Of a stretch of DNA of 64,000 nt, positions 42,550 through 51,428 are shown piece by piece; position 1 is the stretch's first letter; every line of letters starts with the position of its first letter. The DNA is from Aureitalea marina (lineage in GTDB: Bacteria > Bacteroidota > Bacteroidia > Flavobacteriales > Flavobacteriaceae). Under the pieces are notes generated by a model that was not told where the DNA came from, made no database searches, and saw nothing but the letters and a program-made list of their open reading frames with translations. The stretch lies in assembly GCF_002943755.1 (NCBI RefSeq), contig NZ_MQUB01000001.1, positions 2,893,653 through 2,957,652 on the forward strand, written 5' to 3'. The position numbers were made by a program, and so were the translations under genes.

Positions 42550-43064
42550 GATTTGTCTTCTTCGGGCCTGAATCTACCGGCAAGACCACTCTGGCCGCTC
42601 AGATTGCGGATCATTTTGATACGGTTTGGGTAGAGGAACAGATGCGGTCATATCTTCAGAACAAACTGGATGAAACGGGGCTTACCTGTACCCGGGAAGA
42701 TCTACTTCCTATAGCCATGGGACAGATGGCAGAAGAGAACTTAAAGGCCCAAGGGCGTAAGTTGATTTTCTGCGACACTAACCTAGTCCAGTTGGAAACC
42801 TATGCCCAGTATTATTACCAGGGGTTTTGTCCGGAAGCAATTTTACAGGCGAATAAGAGGAATCACTATGTCCATTATTTCCTGACAGACATCGACGTAC
42901 CATGGGTCGCAGATGATTTACGTGACAGACCCAACAGTAGAGAAGAACTATTTACTATTTTTGAGCGTAAACTGATGGATTACGGACTACCCTACACAGT
43001 ACTTTCCGGCACATTGGAAGATCGGCTGAAAGTTGCGGTTTCCATCGTCCACCAACATGCCTGA
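42510..43064 (+). CDS. NadR-like P-loop kinase (AAA_28)
   Basis: A 184-residue ATPase with Walker A FFGPESTGKTTLA at about residues 16-28 and DTNLVQLETYAQYYY. This is the kinase half of NadR, which phosphorylates nicotinamide riboside after import. No nucleotidyltransferase domain is attached. The start is the ATG giving MEESLIQQHPDC, overlapping pnuC, which supports a joint job of uptake and trapping. If the transporter carries thiamine, this could be a vitamin kinase instead. Confidence 0.85.
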   Translation: MEESLIQQHPDCLRFVFFGPESTGKTTLAAQIADHFDTVWVEEQMRSYLQNKLDETGLTCTREDLLPIAMGQMAEENLKAQGRKLIFCDTNLVQLETYAQYYYQGFCPEAILQANKRNHYVHYFLTDIDVPWVADDLRDRPNSREELFTIFERKLMDYGLPYTVLSGTLEDRLKVAVSIVHQHA

Positions 43065-43070
43065 CCCCAA

Positions 43071-44600
43071 ATGCTACACGAAAAAGACATAGAACAGATC
43101 GAGGACCACGGTCTTACCTTAGAGAAGGTCTACAGACAACTCGAGAAATTTTCTCTTGGTATCCCTAAAACGCAAGTTGTTACTCCGGCTTCAATCGGGA
43201 ATGGGATAGAGATCATCCCGGACGACAAGGCCGAAAAACTGATTGCGGGCTTTGAGAAGGAAAAGGAAAAGATAGATGTCATCAAGTTTGTGCCTGCCTC
43301 CGGGGCAGCCACTCGTATGTTTAAGTTCTTACACGAATTCCTGGCAGACTACGATGCGGAGTCTGAAAGCTTGAACCGCTACCTCAGACGTAAGGATTCT
43401 GCGGACCTGGAAATATTTTTCGATTCCCTCAACGAGTTTCCCTTTATCAACGAGGTAAGGCGAAATATTCGTTCCCGTTTCCCGGATTACAAAAAGTCCA
43501 ACAAGGGAGAAAGGGCTGTCTTTTTTGTGCGGGCCATGCTGGAAGAGGAGGGCCTGAATTTCTCCAATCTACCCAAAGGCTTGATCCCTTTTCATCGGTA
43601 TGTGAAATACTCCACTACTGCCTTCGAGGAACAGCTTTACGAAGCGGCCTTTTATTCGACTTCACGGGGAGAGGCGCAATTGCATTTCACCTTTTCCCCT
43701 CAACACCTGGATGCCTTTCGTGCCCATTATAAGACCATCGAGAAACGAGTCTCCAACAAGACCAAGAAGCGGTTCGCCATTACCTATTCCTTCCAATCCG
43801 GGGATACCGATACCCTGGCAGTTACACGAGACAATTTCCCTTTTCGAGACCAGGACGATAAGCTGGTCTTTCGGCCATCCGGTCATGGGGCATTATTAAA
43901 GAATCTGGATGAGGTAGATGCCGACTTGGTCTTCATAAAGAACATAGATAATGTTTGCGCTGCCGAATATGTAGAGGAGCTTGCCCATTGGAAAAAGATC
44001 CTTGCTGGTAAATTGCTCAAGGTTCAGAAGAAGGCCTTCGCTTACCTGGATCTGATCGACCAGGGACCTCTGACTGAGGATCAGCAGAATGAGATTAAGT
44101 CCTTTTTGTATAAAGACCTAAAAATCAAAAACATCCCTGAGCAAATGGATAAGGTCCGTGCCCTGTTGGATAGGCCTATTCGGGTTTGTGGTGTGGTCCC
44201 CAACACCGGTGCTCCCGGAGGGGGTCCTTTTTGGGTGCAGGATGAGGATGAACAGATCAGCCTTCAGATCGTGGAGACTTCGCAGATCGATCTCTCTGAT
44301 CCACATCAGCAGGCCGTGGTTGAGGAAGCTACCCACTTTAACCCGGTGGACCTGGTCTGTGGCCTGAAGAATTACAAAGGCGAAAAGTTCAAATTGGCCG
44401 ATTATGTGGACCCCAATGCCGGATTTATCTCGGACAAATCGGTGGGAGAGACGCCCATTCGGGCTTTGGAACTTCCTGGCCTCTGGAATGGTGGTATGGC
44501 TTATTGGAATACCCTTTTTGTCCAGGTTCCAGTTGAAACCTTTAACCCGGTTAAAACAGTGAACGATTTACTGGGCCGTATGCACAGACCCAATGCCTGA
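43071..44600 (+). CDS. DUF4301 family protein
   Basis: A 509-residue cytoplasmic protein. The start (LHEKDIEQIEDHGLTLEKVY), IKFVPASGAATRMFKFLHE and GAPGGGPFWVQDED match DUF4301, a Bacteroidota family of unknown function that resembles nucleotidyltransferase-like folds. It sits 6 bases after the kinase gene and shares its stop with the next start (TGATGG). Confidence 0.88.
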   Translation: MLHEKDIEQIEDHGLTLEKVYRQLEKFSLGIPKTQVVTPASIGNGIEIIPDDKAEKLIAGFEKEKEKIDVIKFVPASGAATRMFKFLHEFLADYDAESESLNRYLRRKDSADLEIFFDSLNEFPFINEVRRNIRSRFPDYKKSNKGERAVFFVRAMLEEEGLNFSNLPKGLIPFHRYVKYSTTAFEEQLYEAAFYSTSRGEAQLHFTFSPQHLDAFRAHYKTIEKRVSNKTKKRFAITYSFQSGDTDTLAVTRDNFPFRDQDDKLVFRPSGHGALLKNLDEVDADLVFIKNIDNVCAAEYVEELAHWKKILAGKLLKVQKKAFAYLDLIDQGPLTEDQQNEIKSFLYKDLKIKNIPEQMDKVRALLDRPIRVCGVVPNTGAPGGGPFWVQDEDEQISLQIVETSQIDLSDPHQQAVVEEATHFNPVDLVCGLKNYKGEKFKLADYVDPNAGFISDKSVGETPIRALELPGLWNGGMAYWNTLFVQVPVETFNPVKTVNDLLGRMHRPNA

Positions 44601-45004
44601 TGGAATGGGGAAAGATTATCTCTGAGCTAAAGTACAGGGCCGTCAGAAGTAGTGGCCCCGGAGGTCAGCATGTCAACAAGACCTCCACCAAGGTGGAACT
44701 GACGTTCAACCCATCGGCCTCCTTAGGACTGACCGAGGAAGAAAAATTCATGATCTTGGAAAAACTCAGTGCCCGCATCAGTAAAGAGGGGAAATTGATC
44801 CTCCAGAGCGACCAAAGCCGCAGCCAATCCCGCAATAAAGAAGAAGCTGTGCTCAGGTTAAAAGAGCTCTTGGAGGAAGCCCTCAAAAAACCGAAAGTTC
44901 GGAAGGCAACCAAGCCATCCAAGGCTTCTCGCCAAAAGCGCCTCGACAACAAGCGGCATCACGCGTCCAAAAAGGCTGGAAGAAAACCGCCACAAATCGA
45001 TTAG
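44600..45004 (+). CDS. arfB: Ribosome-rescue peptidyl-tRNA hydrolase ArfB
   Basis: A 134-residue protein with the GGQ motif in SGPGGQHVNKTSTKVEL at about residues 16-32 and a basic C-terminal tail that would sit in the mRNA channel. It lacks the codon-reading domains of true release factors. It frees ribosomes stalled at the end of broken mRNAs. It is the last gene of the plus-strand run. Confidence 0.93.
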   Translation: MEWGKIISELKYRAVRSSGPGGQHVNKTSTKVELTFNPSASLGLTEEEKFMILEKLSARISKEGKLILQSDQSRSQSRNKEEAVLRLKELLEEALKKPKVRKATKPSKASRQKRLDNKRHHASKKAGRKPPQID

Positions 45005-45033
45005 ATATTGGCTGTTTTTCTGGCTTTCTTCCT

Positions 45034-45041
45034 TAAATTTG
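45034..45041 (+). promoter_or_regulatory. Promoter -7 element of the TPP-regulated receptor
   Basis: TAAATTTG fits TAnnTTTG. Transcription would start about 7 bases downstream, right at the beginning of the riboswitch. Confidence 0.65.
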
Positions 45042-45047
45042 CACCAC

Positions 45048-45140
45048 ATCTCAAAGGGGTGCTGAAATCCTTTCCCTGGAAGGACCTAAGCTGAGATCAT
45101 ACCCATAGAACCTAGAACAGGTAATGCTGTTTAGGGAAGC
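45048..45140 (+). promoter_or_regulatory. TPP riboswitch (THI element)
   Basis: The aptamer core is recognisable in order: GGGGTGCT, AAGCTGAGATCATACCC, GAACCT, ACAGGTAATGCTGT and AGGGAAGC. It senses thiamine pyrophosphate and lowers expression of the downstream receptor gene. Downstream, ACCCCTTT (45194-45201) is the exact complement of AAAGGGGT (45053-45060) at the start of the aptamer. CCGGGT (45155-45160) can pair with ACCCGG (45181-45186). Confidence 0.92.
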
Positions 45141-45221
45141 CACGGACTTAAGGTCCGGGTCATTATTTACTAATTATTTAACCCGGAATAATCACCCCTT
45201 TTATTCGTCAATTGATTACGA

Positions 45222-47399
45222 ATGAAACGTATATTCATTTTTCCGGTTTTGTTGCTAACCGTAGCCTTGAGTTGGGCCCAGGAGCAACAGTCAGACACCA
45301 CTCAGGTAGAACAACTTGGGGAAGTCTTTTTAAAACACGTCAGGGTAGAGGCCGATTCGCCCATTACCCATTCCAACCTGAGCAAGGAAGAGATCGCCAC
45401 CAGGAACCTGGGGCAGGACATTCCGATTTTACTCAATTATCTTCCCGCAACTGTCAGCACATCCGATGCCGGTGCCGGGATCGGTTATACCGGTCTGCGG
45501 GTAAGAGGTAGTGATGCCTCGCGGGTCAATGTGACCATCAACGGTATCCCGTATAACGACTCCGAGAGCCAAGGGATCTTTTGGGTAAACCTGCCAGATT
45601 TTGCTTCCTCTGTACAGAGTTTGCAATTACAGCGGGGAGTAGGGACCTCCACCAATGGTTCCGGTGCTTTTGGGGCCAGCCTGAACATTCAGACCGACGA
45701 TGCCAGCAAAGAGGCCTTTGGCCAGTTTGCCACTGCGGTAGGTTCTTTCAACACCTTTAAGAACACCTTGCAATTCAGTACTGGTCTGCTGAAGGACAGG
45801 ATAGAGATCTCAGGACGTTTGTCTCGTATTACTTCAGACGGATACATCGACAGGGCAAGCAGCGACCTGCGTTCTTACTTTGTGCAGGGATCGTACCAGG
45901 ACGGCAATACGCTGATCAAAGCAGTGGTTTTTGGAGGTCATGAAGAGACCTATCAATCCTGGTTTGGGATAGATCAGGCTACTTTGGACAGTGACAGAAC
46001 CTTTAACCCAGCCGGAATTTACACCGATGCCAATGGCAATGTACAGTTCTACGATAATCAGGTAGACAACTACGCCCAGGATCATTATCAACTGCTGTGG
46101 AACCAGCGATTCAACAACCGTTGGAGCGCTAACCTCTCCCTGAACTACACCTACGGGCGAGGCTATTTTGAAGAATATAAGGAAGATGCCGACCGCGCCT
46201 TTCACGAGTTGCCTCCCGTAACTATCGATGGGGAAGAGGTGACGACTTCAGACCTGATTCGTCGCCGCTGGTTGGACAACGATTTTTACGCAGCCAACCT
46301 CAATGTGAGTTATTCTGACGATCAGCTGGAAGTGGATTCCGGCTTGTTTGTGAGCCGATATGACGGAGACCACTTTGGAGAAGTTATCTGGGCACGGGTA
46401 CCTGGTGAGAGCGAGATCCGGGATCGGTATTATTTTGGAAATGGAGATAAACGTGAGACCACGGTATTCTCTAAAGCCACCTGGCGTATTGACGATACCT
46501 GGAGCGTTTATGGAGATCTCCAGGGACGCTTTATCAATTATCAAACTACGGGATTGACCTCGGATAAGATAGCTTTGGCGGTTGACGAGAGCTACAGCTT
46601 CTTCAACCCAAAAACGGGTGTTTCCTATCGATTGAGTGATCAGAATCAGTTTTACTTCTCTTATGGAAGGGCCAATAGAGAGCCGAGAAGGCAGGACTTC
46701 GAGCAAGGGATCACGACCCCTGAAAAATTGGATGACTTTGAACTGGGATGGAGACTCGCAACTGGTAAAGTACAGGTGAATACTAACGTCTATTTCATGA
46801 ATTACCAGGACCAATTGGTGCTCACTGGGGAACTGGACGATGTTGGAGCTCCTATTCGCACAACTTCCGGAGAGAGCTATCGCTTGGGTCTGGAGGTCGA
46901 TGCCAGCATCGGGCTGGGAGAGCACTTCGTTTGGCGGCCTAACCTGGCCTTGAGCGAAAACAAGAACAAGGACTTTGTCACATCTATCGATGGTGAATTG
47001 GTCAACCTTGGGAAGACCAATATCTCCTTTTCGCCTTCGGTCATCGCTGGTAGTATTCTTGAATATCGACCCATTGACAAGCTCCAATTTGCTTTCCTGT
47101 CCAAGTTTGTGGGCGAGCAGTATATGGGGAATGTAGATAGCGAGGTCTCCAAACTGGATTCCTATTTTGTGAACGACCTGAACATCGTTTACACCATAGA
47201 AGGGATCCCATTCCTGGACTCTATTGTGCTAACCGGCTTGGTCAACAACATCTTCAATACCGAATACGTGTCCAACGGATACTACTTCACCTTCGATGAT
47301 GATTTTTCCAATCCGGGAACCATCACCACCGTAGAGGGTGCCGGATTTTATCCGCAGGCCACTATCAATTTCTTGTTAGGGGCCACCATAAACTTCTAA
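45222..47399 (+). CDS. TonB-dependent outer-membrane receptor, thiamine-regulated
   Basis: A 725-residue receptor with a signal peptide (residues 1-20, ending WAQ), a plug domain at about 45-155 (RNLGQDIPILLNYLP, GLRVRGSDASRVNVTINGIP, SLQLQRGVGTSTNGSGAFGA) and a beta barrel ending in Phe (LLGATINF). It has no SusC-type N-terminal extension. With the riboswitch in front, it most likely imports thiamine or a precursor across the outer membrane. The stop overlaps the convergent lipoprotein gene by 4 bases. Confidence 0.92.
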   Translation: MKRIFIFPVLLLTVALSWAQEQQSDTTQVEQLGEVFLKHVRVEADSPITHSNLSKEEIATRNLGQDIPILLNYLPATVSTSDAGAGIGYTGLRVRGSDASRVNVTINGIPYNDSESQGIFWVNLPDFASSVQSLQLQRGVGTSTNGSGAFGASLNIQTDDASKEAFGQFATAVGSFNTFKNTLQFSTGLLKDRIEISGRLSRITSDGYIDRASSDLRSYFVQGSYQDGNTLIKAVVFGGHEETYQSWFGIDQATLDSDRTFNPAGIYTDANGNVQFYDNQVDNYAQDHYQLLWNQRFNNRWSANLSLNYTYGRGYFEEYKEDADRAFHELPPVTIDGEEVTTSDLIRRRWLDNDFYAANLNVSYSDDQLEVDSGLFVSRYDGDHFGEVIWARVPGESEIRDRYYFGNGDKRETTVFSKATWRIDDTWSVYGDLQGRFINYQTTGLTSDKIALAVDESYSFFNPKTGVSYRLSDQNQFYFSYGRANREPRRQDFEQGITTPEKLDDFELGWRLATGKVQVNTNVYFMNYQDQLVLTGELDDVGAPIRTTSGESYRLGLEVDASIGLGEHFVWRPNLALSENKNKDFVTSIDGELVNLGKTNISFSPSVIAGSILEYRPIDKLQFAFLSKFVGEQYMGNVDSEVSKLDSYFVNDLNIVYTIEGIPFLDSIVLTGLVNNIFNTEYVSNGYYFTFDDDFSNPGTITTVEGAGFYPQATINFLLGATINF

Positions 47400-47842
47400 T
47401 TGGAAACGATCACCCGGTCACCAACACGTTCTGCCCTGTATTGTTGCATAGGGAACTTGTTAGGATCAGTAATGTGTTGACCAAACAGACCAAGATTATA
47501 GGAATTATCGACATCTGGACAGGGGCAGGTGGCGATGATTCCTTCTAGGGTCATGCGCGAACAATTGTTCGGCCTGATGTTGGGATCGGTCAGGTCGAAG
47601 GCCAAATATGTGGAGTTGTTCAGGTTGAAAACGACCACCCCGCGGATTCCCTGACCATTCACAATTACAGTTTCTCCGGGGAAATTCAGTGGGTTGAATT
47701 CTGGCAGATTCAGATCGAGACTAATATCGATGAAAGGATCACTCAGGTTAGGATTATTCCCATTGTTATTGTTTCCACTATCATCACTATTGCAAGCCCC
47801 TAGAATTAGGACACTCAGGCATAAAATTAAAATCCGTTTCAT
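47396..47842 (-). CDS. Rieske-like lipoprotein without full cluster ligands
   Basis: A 148-residue lipoprotein (lipobox ILGAC near residue 17) with an Asn-rich linker. The C-terminal part (NNCSRMTLEGIIATCPCP, then FPMQQYRAERVGDRVIVSN) follows the layout of Rieske-like Bacteroidota lipoproteins, but the His of the usual Cys-Pro-x-His motif is not seen, so it may not bind an iron-sulfur cluster. It is convergent with the receptor. Confidence 0.7.
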   Translation of the reverse strand: MKRILILCLSVLILGACNSDDSGNNNNGNNPNLSDPFIDISLDLNLPEFNPLNFPGETVIVNGQGIRGVVVFNLNNSTYLAFDLTDPNIRPNNCSRMTLEGIIATCPCPDVDNSYNLGLFGQHITDPNKFPMQQYRAERVGDRVIVSN

Positions 47843-47898
47843 CTGCTCTATTTTCGTGGGATAAAAGTACGATTAAAACGCCAAAACTTAATTTTTTG

Positions 47899-47906
47899 TA
47901 TCTTTG
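47899..47906 (+). promoter_or_regulatory. Promoter -7 element of greA
   Basis: TATCTTTG is an exact TAnnTTTG match about 100 bases upstream of the greA start codon. Confidence 0.7.
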
Positions 47907-47913
47907 TTGAACG

Positions 47914-47939
47914 AAATCCCGTCGCGTATGGGATTTTTT
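47914..47939 (+). terminator. Terminator-like hairpin in the greA leader
   Basis: The stem AAATCCC/GGGATTT with a 9-base loop is followed by a T run. It begins only about 10 bases after the predicted transcription start and well before greA, so it would act as an attenuator in the leader rather than end an upstream gene. Confidence 0.65.
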
Positions 47940-48007
47940 GTGTTTTATGACGAACCGGTCGCTAAGGGTGTATAACTTAGTAGTTAAGCCGGTAAAAAGA
48001 GGAAATT

Positions 48008-48484
48008 ATGAGTAATGTATCGTATTACACTGCAGAGGGTCTGAAGAAACTCAGGGATGAGCTCAGTCAGCTGAAGGATGTGGAGCGTCCTAAAGCTTCC
48101 CAGGCCATTGCTGATGCCCGGGATAAGGGTGATCTGAGCGAGAATGCCGAGTACGATGCTGCCAAAGAGGCACAGGGACTATTGGAAATGCGTATTGCAA
48201 AACTGGAAGAAACCCTGGCCGGAGCACGCCTGATCGACGAATCACAACTAGACACCTCCAAGGTGTTGGTGCATTCTACAGTGAAGATTAAAAATCAGGT
48301 CAACGGCATGGAAATGACCTATAAACTGGTGGCCCAAAGTGAGGCTGACCTAAAGACCGGTAAGATCTCTGTCGATTCACCGATCGGCAAGGGACTACTT
48401 GGGAAATCCGTTGGCGACGTGGCCGAGATCCAGGTACCCAACGGTATCATGAAATTTGATGTACTAGAGATCAGCAGGGACTAA
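48008..48484 (+). CDS. greA: Transcription elongation factor GreA
   Basis: A 158-residue factor that enters the secondary channel of RNA polymerase and triggers cleavage of the backtracked transcript. The N-terminal coiled coil spans about residues 1-75, with acidic tip residues around DLSENAEYDAAKE, and the C-terminal FKBP-like domain includes SPIGKGLLGKSVGD. Length is normal. It overlaps the next gene by one base (TAATG). Confidence 0.96.
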   Translation: MSNVSYYTAEGLKKLRDELSQLKDVERPKASQAIADARDKGDLSENAEYDAAKEAQGLLEMRIAKLEETLAGARLIDESQLDTSKVLVHSTVKIKNQVNGMEMTYKLVAQSEADLKTGKISVDSPIGKGLLGKSVGDVAEIQVPNGIMKFDVLEISRD

Positions 48485-48873
48485 TGGCTTCAATATTCAC
48501 TAAGATTATCAATGGTGAGATCCCGGCCTATAAAGTAGCCGAGAACGATCATTTCATTGCTTTTTTGGATATTGCTCCCAATGCTGCCGGGCATACACTC
48601 TGTGTGCCTAAGCAAGAGATCAATAAGATCTTCGACATGAGCCCGGAGCACTACGCTCAGTTGATGGAGTTTTCGTATGGGGTTGCCAAGGCCCTGGAGA
48701 AGACCGTTCCCTGTGAGCGAATTGGTATGTCCGTAATTGGTTTGGAGGTACCTCATGTGCATGTCCATCTGATCCCCATTAATGAGATGCGGGATATGAC
48801 CTTTGCACACAAAGTTTCCCTGACCTCAGAGCAGATGCAGCAACTAGCTGCGGATATAGCTGCAAATCTGTAA
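48484..48873 (+). CDS. HIT family protein
   Basis: A 129-residue histidine-triad nucleotide hydrolase or transferase. The active site is PHVHVHLIPI near residues 95-104. The start SIFTKIINGEIPAYKV and FLDIAPNAAGHTLCVPK are typical. It is co-transcribed with greA, an arrangement common in Bacteroidota, and ends 3 bases before the convergent histidine kinase gene. Confidence 0.94.
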   Translation: MASIFTKIINGEIPAYKVAENDHFIAFLDIAPNAAGHTLCVPKQEINKIFDMSPEHYAQLMEFSYGVAKALEKTVPCERIGMSVIGLEVPHVHVHLIPINEMRDMTFAHKVSLTSEQMQQLAADIAANL

Positions 48874-48876
48874 TAA

Positions 48877-50049
48877 TTAATCCACCTTTTTCAGGATGAT
48901 CTCCATGGTCGTCCCTTCGTTCCTACTGCTTTTCATTACATGGATGCGGCCATTGTGGTATTCGTTGATGATCCTTCTGGCCAGCGACAATCCCAATCCC
49001 CACCCCCTTGTTTTGGTGGTAAAGCCAGGGGAGAAAACCTTTTTCTGATCCCTTTTCGGGATGCCGACGCCAGTGTCAGCAATGTCGATAAGTGCCTGGC
49101 TGCCATTGTCCCGGATGCCGATGCTGATCTTTCCTTTTCCCTTCATGGCATCAATCCCATTCTTGACCAGGTTTTCTATGGTCCATCCGTACAATTGAGG
49201 GTTTAGCATGACCATAACCGGATGATCGGGGATCTGCAGGTCAAACTCGATTAGTTTGGAACTTCTACTCTTTAGGTAATCGTAGACCTCACTAGTGACC
49301 TCCACCACATCACAACGCTCCAGTACGGGTTTGGATCCTACCTTAGAGAATCTGTCCGTGATCGTTCTGAGTCGGGAGATGTCTTTTTCGATCTCAGTTA
49401 TGTATTCCGGCTTTACGCCTTCCTGCTTCAGGATCTCGGCCCAACCGACCAAGGAGGACAAAGGGGTTCCAATCTGGTGGGCGGTCTCTTTGGCCATACC
49501 GGCCCACAGTTTATTTTGTTCTGCAGATCGGGAGGTCTTGTAAAAAAAGTAGATGGCCACAAAGAACAAAAAGATGATCAGGATGAGGGCCGCAGGGTAG
49601 TACTTCAGTTTGTTCAGCAGGTCAGAATTGCCGTAATAGAGGGTCCCGATCTGTACATTGTTTCCGTTTGCCGGGTCTACATATGAAAGGTTGATGGGTT
49701 GATTCTCGGATTCGAAACGGACGATCAGATTTTCCAGATAAGCCGTGGTATCGCTTACATTACTCTTGTACAGGTTGCGGTCGACGTAGTCCCCTTCCGC
49801 CGATTTTAAGATCATGGGGGTGGTACTGTTGGATCGCAGCACTTGAAGGACCATGTCGCTGATCCCTTCGTCCGAGCTGAGGTCAGTCTGCTCAAATTCT
49901 GACTGGGCTGCGGCCCATAGTTCCATCTTACTCCTTTCGTTCTCCTTCAACTGATTGAAGAACTGATAAGTATTCCAGAGAATAAGACTGATGATCAGGA
50001 TTGAACCCAGGATAAATATCCATCGGGTTATGGCCGTTCGGTTCTGCAT
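48877..50049 (-). CDS. Membrane sensor histidine kinase
   Basis: A 390-residue kinase with membrane segments at about residues 10-30 and 150-170 and a small sensor region between. The phospho-acceptor His is in ETAHQIGTPLSSLVGWAEIL, followed by the ATPase domain with ENLVKNGIDAMKGKG, DTGVGIP and RGWGLGLSLARRI. No response regulator gene is next to it, so its partner is unknown. Confidence 0.93.
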   Translation of the reverse strand: MQNRTAITRWIFILGSILIISLILWNTYQFFNQLKENERSKMELWAAAQSEFEQTDLSSDEGISDMVLQVLRSNSTTPMILKSAEGDYVDRNLYKSNVSDTTAYLENLIVRFESENQPINLSYVDPANGNNVQIGTLYYGNSDLLNKLKYYPAALILIIFLFFVAIYFFYKTSRSAEQNKLWAGMAKETAHQIGTPLSSLVGWAEILKQEGVKPEYITEIEKDISRLRTITDRFSKVGSKPVLERCDVVEVTSEVYDYLKSRSSKLIEFDLQIPDHPVMVMLNPQLYGWTIENLVKNGIDAMKGKGKISIGIRDNGSQALIDIADTGVGIPKRDQKKVFSPGFTTKTRGWGLGLSLARRIINEYHNGRIHVMKSSRNEGTTMEIILKKVD

Positions 50050-50172
50050 AAAATGGTAAAATCCGGCCGATTGCCTTGGCCGGTGCCTTTGCGATAAATA
50101 TAAAGCAATTATGTTAATATTATTGTGCCTGAGGGTTTTTGGGGACAGTGGCCAAATCGTACATTTGTCTCT

Positions 50173-51027
50173 ATGTTGAGCATCGATCCGGCTACTATTC
50201 CGACCCCGCAGTTACACGGTTATTTACTGGGCGCAGTTGCACCTCGTCCCATCTGTTTTGCCAGCACGGTCAGTAGTGATGGTCAGGTCAATCTCTCGCC
50301 TTTTAGTTTTTTCAATGTATTCAGTGCCAACCCTCCGGTGATGATCTTCTCCCCGGCCAGAAGGGTCAGGGACAACACCACCAAGCACACCTTGGAGAAT
50401 GTTCAGGCTACAGGCGAGGTCGTGATCAACATAGTGAGCTACGATATGGTTCAGCAAATGAGCCTGTCCTCTACCGAGTATCCTCAGGGAGTGAACGAAT
50501 TTGAGAAGGCCGGTTTTACCGAATTGCCTTCCGATCTGGTCCAGCCACCACGCGTTGCCGAAGCACCGGTTCAATTTGAATGCAAGGTAAACGAGGTGAT
50601 TCCGCTTGGGGCGGAAGGAGGTGCGGGCAACTTGATCATAGCCCAGGTTGTCCGACTACATGTGAACGAAGGCATCCTCGATGAGCAGGGCAAGATTGAT
50701 CCTGTCAAACTGGATCCGGTATCTCGGCTAGGTGGGAATTGGTATGGTCGGTCCAAACTAGGGCTATTCGAAGTACCAAAACCACTCAGGACTCTCGGGA
50801 TAGGTGTAGATAGCCTGCCGGAATCTGTTAGGCAATCGACCATCTTGACTGGGAACGATCTGGGTAGGTTAGGCAATTTGGAAGCTTTGCCGGAAGTTGC
50901 GGCATCGGATATCAGTACCGAAAATATGAGCCTGGAAGATGTGCATAAAAAGGCCCAGTTGCTCATCGGTCAGGACAGGGTAGAAGAGGCACTGGCCTTA
51001 TTGTTAAAAGAAGAAAATACGGAATAA
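50173..51027 (+). CDS. Flavin reductase family protein
   Basis: A 284-residue protein of the flavin reductase-like FMN-binding type. GAVAPRPICFASTVSSDGQV, NLSPFSFFNVFSANPPVM and KHTLENVQATGEVVINIVSY give the FMN-binding split barrel. The C-terminal 90 residues are an extra helical part ending in repeats of Glu and Leu. The ATG giving MLSIDPATIP is chosen over a GTG 48 bases upstream. Confidence 0.9.
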   Translation: MLSIDPATIPTPQLHGYLLGAVAPRPICFASTVSSDGQVNLSPFSFFNVFSANPPVMIFSPARRVRDNTTKHTLENVQATGEVVINIVSYDMVQQMSLSSTEYPQGVNEFEKAGFTELPSDLVQPPRVAEAPVQFECKVNEVIPLGAEGGAGNLIIAQVVRLHVNEGILDEQGKIDPVKLDPVSRLGGNWYGRSKLGLFEVPKPLRTLGIGVDSLPESVRQSTILTGNDLGRLGNLEALPEVAASDISTENMSLEDVHKKAQLLIGQDRVEEALALLLKEENTE

Positions 51028-51037
51028 ATCAATTTAT

Positions 51038-51412
51038 ATGGAGATTCAGGGAAAGATCAAATTGATCAATGAGACCAAGACCTTTGGTAATAACGGATTC
51101 AGAAAACGCGAAATGGTGGTTACCACCGAAGAACAATATCCTCAGCACATACTGATCGAGTTTGTTCAGGACAAGGTCGATCTGTTGGACAGCTATCAGG
51201 TTGGGCAAGGAGTAAAAGTAAGCATAGACCTCAGAGGTCGCGAGTGGGTCAGCCCTCAGGGAGAGACCAAGTACTTCAATTCTGTGGTTGGATGGCGCAT
51301 AGAAGCAGTAGGAGGAGAGGCTGGATCTGATTTGCCACCGGTGCCCCCTATGGATGCCTTTGAGCCCGCGACGGACCTGAACCCCGACGATCACGACGAT
51401 CTGCCGTTTTAA
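51038..51412 (+). CDS. DUF3127 protein, possible single-strand DNA-binding fold
   Basis: A 124-residue protein matching DUF3127 (EIQGKIKLINETKTFG, KREMVVTTEEQYPQ, GQGVKVSIDLRGREW). The family has an OB-like layout and an acidic tail ending DDLPF, as in single-strand DNA-binding proteins. The function is unproven. It lies 10 bases after the flavin reductase gene. Confidence 0.88.
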   Translation: MEIQGKIKLINETKTFGNNGFRKREMVVTTEEQYPQHILIEFVQDKVDLLDSYQVGQGVKVSIDLRGREWVSPQGETKYFNSVVGWRIEAVGGEAGSDLPPVPPMDAFEPATDLNPDDHDDLPF

Positions 51413-51428
51413 TCGGGTGTCCTAGCCG

